Shown here: in pieces, positions 33,364 through 37,002 of the stretch
Numbering within the stretch: position 1 is the first letter of the stretch
Layout of the letters: every line of letters starts with the position of its first letter
Made by a program: the position numbers and the translations under genes
The notes under the pieces: generated by a model
The model's database searches: none
Told to the model about the DNA's origin: nothing
Seen by the model: the letters and a program-made list of their open reading frames with translations, nothing else
IMG/VR virus record: IMGVR_UViG_3300042375_000990
Coordinates: 1-37,002 of that record
Length of the DNA: 37,002 bases
DNA from: a virus
Direction: 5' to 3' (one strand)

Positions 33364-34698
33364 ATGTACCTATCAGAAAATATCCAAAAGAAGTGGGGTG
33401 CCATTCTCGAGCACGCCGATCTTCCTGAGATCAAAGACAACTACAAGAAGACTGTTACAGCCATTCTTTTAGAGAACCAAGAACGAGCTCTTGCAGAAGA
33501 GCGCGGTATGCTGAACGAGTTAGCTCCTGCTAACAGTATCGGTGACGGCACTGCTGGTGTTGCAAAGTACGACCCGATCTTGATCGGTCTTGTACGCCGC
33601 GCAATGCCTAACTTGATGGCTTATGACATCTGCGGCGTTCAGCCTATGACTGGCCCAACGGGCTTGATCTTCGCTATGCGTTCCGTATATGGCAACACTC
33701 GCGCTGTTGGATCAGAAACAGAAGCTTTGTTTAACGAAGCGAATACACAATTCTCTTCTTCTTCATATACCAACGCTTCTTCAGGCTCTGGTACACCTTT
33801 CAACGGTACTCATACTGGTACTGACCCAACTGGTACATATACTACTGGTAAGGGTATGACTACAGCACAAGCTGAAGCACTGGGTGATGCATCTACTAAT
33901 GCATTCGGTCAAATGGGCTTCTCAATTGACAAGACTACAGTAACTGCTCAGTCACGCGCTTTGAAAGCTGAATACACTCTTGAACTTGCTCAAGACTTGA
34001 AAGCTGTTCACGGTCTTGATGCTGAGTCAGAATTGTCTAACATTCTTTCACAAGAAATTATGTTTGAAATTAACCGCGAAGTTGTTCGTACAATATATAC
34101 AGTTGCTAAGCCAGGTTCTCCTGCTACAGCAACAGCCGGTACATTCAACCTAGACGTTGACTCAAACGGTCGTTGGTCTGTTGAGCGTTTCAAAGGTCTA
34201 TTGTTTAACATCGAACGAGATGCTAACCACATTGGTCAAGATACTCGTCGTGGTAAAGGTAACTTCATCGTTTGCTCTGCTGACGTAGCTTCCGCATTGG
34301 CCATGGCCGGTGTGTTAGATTACACACCTGCATTGTCTACAAACTTGAACGTTGATGATACTGGTAACACATTTGCTGGTGTATTGAACGGTCGTTTCAA
34401 AGTTTATGTTGATCCATATTCTGCCAACCTCGGTTCTGCTAATCAGTTCTATGTTGCTGGTTACAAAGGTACATCACCTTATGACGCAGGTATTTTCTAC
34501 TGCCCTTATGTTCCATTACAAATGGTTCGCGCTGTTGATCCTAACAGCTTCCAGCCAAAAATTGGCTTTAAGACTCGTTACGGAATGGTTGCTAACCCCT
34601 ACGTTACAACTTCTGCAAACGGTGTTGCTGATGCATCCACCTTCACAGCGAACCGTAATCAATACTATCGTCGCACCAAGGTTACTAACTTGATGTAA
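33364..34698 (+). CDS. 23: Major capsid protein gp23
   Basis: A 444-aa protein (T4 gp23 is 521 aa) with the HK97 fold. Conserved blocks: KDNYKKTVTAILLENQERAL, GDGTAGVAKYDPILIGLVRR, MPNLMAYDICGVQPMTGPTG, LIFAMRSVYG, SRALKAEYTLELAQDLKAVH, SNILSQEIMFEINREVV, and near the end FYCPYVPLQMVRAVDPNSFQ and KTRYGMVANPY. The N-terminal propeptide should be removed by gp21 at an L/I-x-E site; LNE around residues 50-52 is a candidate. Residues about 120-180 hold a Ser/Thr/Gly-rich loop. Codon choice is visibly richer in C-ending codons than in the fibre genes. A strong terminator follows. Confidence 0.97.
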   Translation: MYLSENIQKKWGAILEHADLPEIKDNYKKTVTAILLENQERALAEERGMLNELAPANSIGDGTAGVAKYDPILIGLVRRAMPNLMAYDICGVQPMTGPTGLIFAMRSVYGNTRAVGSETEALFNEANTQFSSSSYTNASSGSGTPFNGTHTGTDPTGTYTTGKGMTTAQAEALGDASTNAFGQMGFSIDKTTVTAQSRALKAEYTLELAQDLKAVHGLDAESELSNILSQEIMFEINREVVRTIYTVAKPGSPATATAGTFNLDVDSNGRWSVERFKGLLFNIERDANHIGQDTRRGKGNFIVCSADVASALAMAGVLDYTPALSTNLNVDDTGNTFAGVLNGRFKVYVDPYSANLGSANQFYVAGYKGTSPYDAGIFYCPYVPLQMVRAVDPNSFQPKIGFKTRYGMVANPYVTTSANGVADASTFTANRNQYYRRTKVTNLM

Positions 34699-34723
34699 TC
34701 TAAAGCCGTCGATAAGAACGGAT

Positions 34724-34735
34724 CCCGGCAACGGG
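34724..34735 (+). other. Small hairpin with GCAA tetraloop after gene 23
   Basis: CCCG and CGGG flank a GCAA (GNRA) loop just before the terminator hairpin. It may stabilise the 3' end of the abundant capsid transcript. The stem is only four base pairs. Confidence 0.35.
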
Positions 34736-34737
34736 TT

Positions 34738-34767
34738 AAAAGGGAGCCTAAACAGCTCCCTTTTTTT
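34738..34767 (+). terminator. Strong intrinsic terminator after the major capsid gene
   Basis: A 10-bp stem (AAAAGGGAGC / GCTCCCTTTT), a seven-base loop and a run of seven T (34761-34767). It is the classic form of a rho-independent terminator, 40 bases after the gene 23 stop. A new late promoter follows at once. Confidence 0.92.
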
Positions 34768-34769
34768 GT

Positions 34770-34777
34770 TATAAATA
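34770..34777 (+). promoter_or_regulatory. T4-type late promoter box before gene 3
   Basis: Exact TATAAATA two bases after the T run of the terminator, 16 bp before the gene 3 ATG. AAAGGA at 34782-34787 is the ribosome site. Confidence 0.75.
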
Positions 34778-34793
34778 TTGTAAAGGAACAATA

Positions 34794-35381
34794 ATGTTTA
34801 CAGCAAATCTTTCAACAGTATTAAATGAAGTTAGTAGTATAACAACCTCCCCGGTTACTAACTTCTTAAGACCTAACGCTTTTAGGTTTTTAATTAAAAA
34901 CTTACCAAGTGTAGCATTTACATGTCAGTCAGCTAATTTACCAGGGCTAACTTTAGGGTTTACAACTCAGCCAACGCCTTTTCTAGATATACCTCATGTA
35001 GGTGATAAGAACGTATTTGGTGACTTTACAATTCGGTTTTTAATAACTGAAGATATGTCAAATTATATTGAATTATATGAATGGTTAGTTGCACTTGGCT
35101 TTCCAAACGACTATAATCAATATAGAAATTTTACTGGAGAACGGTTGAATAGGTTTCCTTTTGTTAAAGATGCTCGTGGTGCTCCGATGGCGGTAGCTTA
35201 CTCAGATGCAACTTTAACTATATTGGATAGTAACAACGTACCGAAAACAAATATTAATTTTAAAGATGTTTTTCCTGTCTCAGTAGAAGCTCTTGATTTT
35301 GATATCACCTCTTCCTCGGTTGATTATTTCGTAGGTATCGCTTCTTTTAAATATAAACTATTTGATATTGAAGTTTTATAA
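34794..35381 (+). CDS. 3: Tail completion / tube terminator protein gp3
   Basis: A 195-aa protein (T4 gp3 is 176 aa). T4 gp3 ends the tail tube before gp15 binds. The order of features matches: an N-terminal NAFRFLIKNLPSVAFTCQSA strand pair, LPGLTLGF-type turn, then FGDFTIRFLITEDMSNYIEL followed by YEWLVALGFP. T4 gp3 has an equivalent RFIVDEELKSWIGMYEWML block. The C-terminal DYFVGIASFKYKLFDIEV corresponds to the closing tube-fold strands. Location straight after gene 23 and before uvsY is the marine T4-like arrangement. It is related in fold to tail tube proteins, so a gp19-like label is an alternative. Confidence 0.82.
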   Translation: MFTANLSTVLNEVSSITTSPVTNFLRPNAFRFLIKNLPSVAFTCQSANLPGLTLGFTTQPTPFLDIPHVGDKNVFGDFTIRFLITEDMSNYIELYEWLVALGFPNDYNQYRNFTGERLNRFPFVKDARGAPMAVAYSDATLTILDSNNVPKTNINFKDVFPVSVEALDFDITSSSVDYFVGIASFKYKLFDIEVL

Positions 35382-35402
35382 TTCTTTTTTTGGAGCTAAA
35401 TT

Positions 35403-36269
35403 ATGGCAACTAAGCAAGTTCACCTTTCCGTTGATGAGATTCGTAAAAATAAATTCTTTATCGCTACCCCATGCTATGGTGGTCAGCTAAACGAGCCTTA
35501 CTTCCGTTCAGTCATCAAGATGATGACATTCTTTAACGGGCATCAAATCCCTCTCGCCTTTGGTACTATTGCTAACGAGTCTTTAGTGACCCGGGCCCGC
35601 AACGTACTAGTGGCTTATTTTCTAGCATCTGATTATACTCACCTTATGTTTATCGATGCTGATATTGAATTTCAGACTGAAGATATCTTGAAGCTATACG
35701 CTCACAAGAAAGACGTAGTGGTTGGTGCATATCCTAAGAAGGGTGTTGCATGGGATAAGATTAGATCTAATTTAACGGACCCAGCCAACAAAGATAAGAA
35801 CCTATCTGATCGTGATATGGCCTCTTTTGGTTCAGACTACGCTATTAACTTTAAGTTTGTTGATAAAGAGACTAAGACTATTGGCGTTGAAAATGGCTTG
35901 ATCAAACTACATGATGCCGGTACAGGGTTCATGATGATTAGCCGCGAAGCTATTCTTAAGATGATTAAAGCCTATCCTGAGTTTAAATACAATAACGATG
36001 TTAATATCAATAATGCAGATCTGAAAGATCACTTCTACGCATTGTTTGATACCAGTATTGATCCTGTTGATCGTCGTTACCTATCTGAAGACTATACGTT
36101 CTGCCGACGCTGGCAGGAAATTGGCGGAGATGTTTGGCTTGATCCTTCTATCTCTCTCAACCATTACGGTCATTTCTGCTTCCAAGGTAATCCTGAAGCC
36201 ATTATTAGCTTTGGCCCTCAACCAGAACAAAAGAGAGAAGAAGTAATTACCGTCGACCTACCTGATTAA
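35403..36269 (+). CDS. GT-A-type glycosyltransferase-like protein (third family member)
   Basis: A 288-aa protein sharing the motif order of B1 and B2 but clearly diverged. ATPCYGG lies at about residues 21-27, ANESLVTRARN at 57-67, DAD at 85-87 (LMFIDADIEF), GTGFMMISRE near residue 179, LSEDYTFC near 227, and HYGHFCFQG near the C-terminus. About 40 residues are inserted between the DAD and GTGF motifs relative to B1. It lacks an adjacent A-type partner gene. TGGAG at 35391-35395 is the ribosome site. Donor, acceptor and target are unknown. Confidence 0.75.
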   Translation: MATKQVHLSVDEIRKNKFFIATPCYGGQLNEPYFRSVIKMMTFFNGHQIPLAFGTIANESLVTRARNVLVAYFLASDYTHLMFIDADIEFQTEDILKLYAHKKDVVVGAYPKKGVAWDKIRSNLTDPANKDKNLSDRDMASFGSDYAINFKFVDKETKTIGVENGLIKLHDAGTGFMMISREAILKMIKAYPEFKYNNDVNINNADLKDHFYALFDTSIDPVDRRYLSEDYTFCRRWQEIGGDVWLDPSISLNHYGHFCFQGNPEAIISFGPQPEQKREEVITVDLPD

Positions 36270-36287
36270 AGCAACCTTTACTATATT

Positions 36288-36728
36288 ATGCGACTAAGTG
36301 AATTGACAGAGGAGTGGTCCAAGGACGCTCCTATTAACGAGACCAACCTAGGGCACGAAGCTGCCCGGGTTCCTATTCTACACTCAAAGTACATTACGGT
36401 GATGTCCACCACCAAGCTCCAGCTTCGTAAAGCAGAGTCGGACTATCTTAACACCAGACGTTTGAAGTACAAATACTTCAGAGGCGAGATGACTAAGCAG
36501 GATTTAGAAGACGAGGGCTGGTCTCAATATCAAGGCAACAAACCATTAAAGAATGAGATGGATGAATTACTTGATTGTGATAACAAGCTGATTGAGCTGC
36601 AAGATAAGATAGAATATTTTAAAACTACTATCTATACACTTGAACAAATAATTAGATCTCTCAACTCGCGTACCTGGGATATAAAATCAGGTATCGAGTG
36701 GGCTAAATTTACCAACGGTATGATGTAA
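36288..36728 (+). CDS. uvsY: Recombination mediator UvsY
   Basis: A 146-aa protein (T4 UvsY is 137 aa). UvsY loads the UvsX recombinase onto gp32-coated single-stranded DNA. The N-terminal segment with LSELTEEWSKDAPINETNLG, VPILHSKYITVMS and the basic patch LRKAESDYLNTRRLKYKYFR, then KNEMDELLDCDNKLIELQDK and a C-terminal heptad-like helix, match the family. It lies directly before uvsW with a TAATG overlap. Confidence 0.88.
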   Translation: MRLSELTEEWSKDAPINETNLGHEAARVPILHSKYITVMSTTKLQLRKAESDYLNTRRLKYKYFRGEMTKQDLEDEGWSQYQGNKPLKNEMDELLDCDNKLIELQDKIEYFKTTIYTLEQIIRSLNSRTWDIKSGIEWAKFTNGMM

Positions 36729-37002
36729 TGGCTGATATAGCAATCAAGAGGAAAAATGAAGTTTACATAACAGTACACGCAGATCCTTCAATAGCGCAGG
36801 AACTAGCAGATCATTTTTCTTTTGATGCTCCGGGTGCTAAGTTTCATCCCCTCTTCCGTAATAAGATATGGGATGGAAAGATTAGACTCTTTTCAATGTT
36901 TACAAAAGAATTATATGCTGGTCTAATTAGTTACTTAGAACATTTTGCTGAGGTTAATAATTATACGATAGATTATGAACAGTATCACATTCAAGCTGAT
37001 GC
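36728..37002 (+). CDS. uvsW: UvsW helicase, N-terminal part
   Basis: The first 91 codons are present and the frame runs off the window edge. HADPSIAQELADHFSFDAPG followed by KFHPLFRNKIWDGKIRLFS is the N-terminal DNA-binding domain of T4 UvsW (T4: FHELRDFFSFEADG and FRYGNWDGRIRLLD). UvsW is a superfamily 2 helicase that resolves branched recombination and replication forks. The helicase motifs lie outside the window. The start overlaps the uvsY stop (TAATG). Confidence 0.88.
   Translation, partial: MADIAIKRKNEVYITVHADPSIAQELADHFSFDAPGAKFHPLFRNKIWDGKIRLFSMFTKELYAGLISYLEHFAEVNNYTIDYEQYHIQAD

Noticed and set aside
1-37002. tRNA genes, CRISPR arrays, insertion sequences, integrase or attachment sites
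   Set aside because: None were seen by eye. No cloverleaf-like gaps, no regular spaced repeats outside coding sequence and no transposase-like genes occur; intergenic gaps are all shorter than 100 bases.

Overview
The window looks like part of the genome of a T4-like myovirus (Straboviridae-like or cyanophage/pelagiphage-like 'distant T4' group). All 38 supported genes are on the + strand, tightly packed and often joined by ATGA or TAATG overlaps. The T4 structural core appears in the order PAAR tip, 25, 6, 8, fibres, then 13-14-15-16-17-18-19-20-(67)-21-22-23-3-uvsY-uvsW. Having gene 3, uvsY and uvsW directly after the major capsid gene is the arrangement I know from marine T4-like phages, not from T4 itself. 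The DNA is AT-rich. No photosynthesis genes, tRNAs, integrase or CRISPR are visible, so the host cannot be named; an aquatic bacterium is an inference.

Layout. (1) 1-6858: spike tip and baseplate wedge (PAAR protein, gp25, gp6, an unrecognised 615-aa structural protein, a small structural protein and an enlarged repeat-bearing gp8). (2) 6871-18061: host-contact module. It holds a 2178-aa DUF4815-type tail protein with a Thr-rich linker and an inserted DUF4214-like domain, a small coiled-coil protein, a repeat-built tail fibre, a small structural protein, and three consecutive paralogous genes each with six kelch-like repeats. (3) 18134-21629: an accessory island of two tandem copies of a two-gene cassette, 'A' (unrecognised 272/278-aa coiled-coil protein) plus 'B' (GT-A-type glycosyltransferase with a DAD motif), then an unknown small gene. 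This island starts with a near-perfect host sigma70 promoter, unlike its surroundings. (4) 21717-26654: a small virion protein, neck gp13/gp14, tail terminator gp15 and terminase gp16/gp17. (5) 26732-34698: tail sheath, tail tube, portal, prohead core, protease, scaffold and major capsid protein, closed by a strong terminator. (6) 34794-37002: gp3, a third glycosyltransferase-like gene, uvsY and the start of uvsW.

Regulation. At least ten matches to the T4 late promoter box (TATAAATA or NATAAATA) sit just upstream of structural genes. In several the box overlaps the stop codon of the preceding gene. Two hairpin terminators (21664-21683 and 34738-34767) are each followed within a few bases by a new late promoter. 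The A/B island is the exception, with sigma70-like promoters ahead of each copy. This suggests the glycosyltransferases are made early by host RNA polymerase while the surrounding virion genes are made late.

Most notable: the duplicated A-B glycosyltransferase cassette with early-type promoters, beside a tandem array of six-repeat putative receptor-binding proteins. A and B have been kept together as a unit in two copies that differ in base composition. This is the best candidate in the window for an undescribed system, perhaps sugar modification of virion adhesins or of the host surface; that role is inference.
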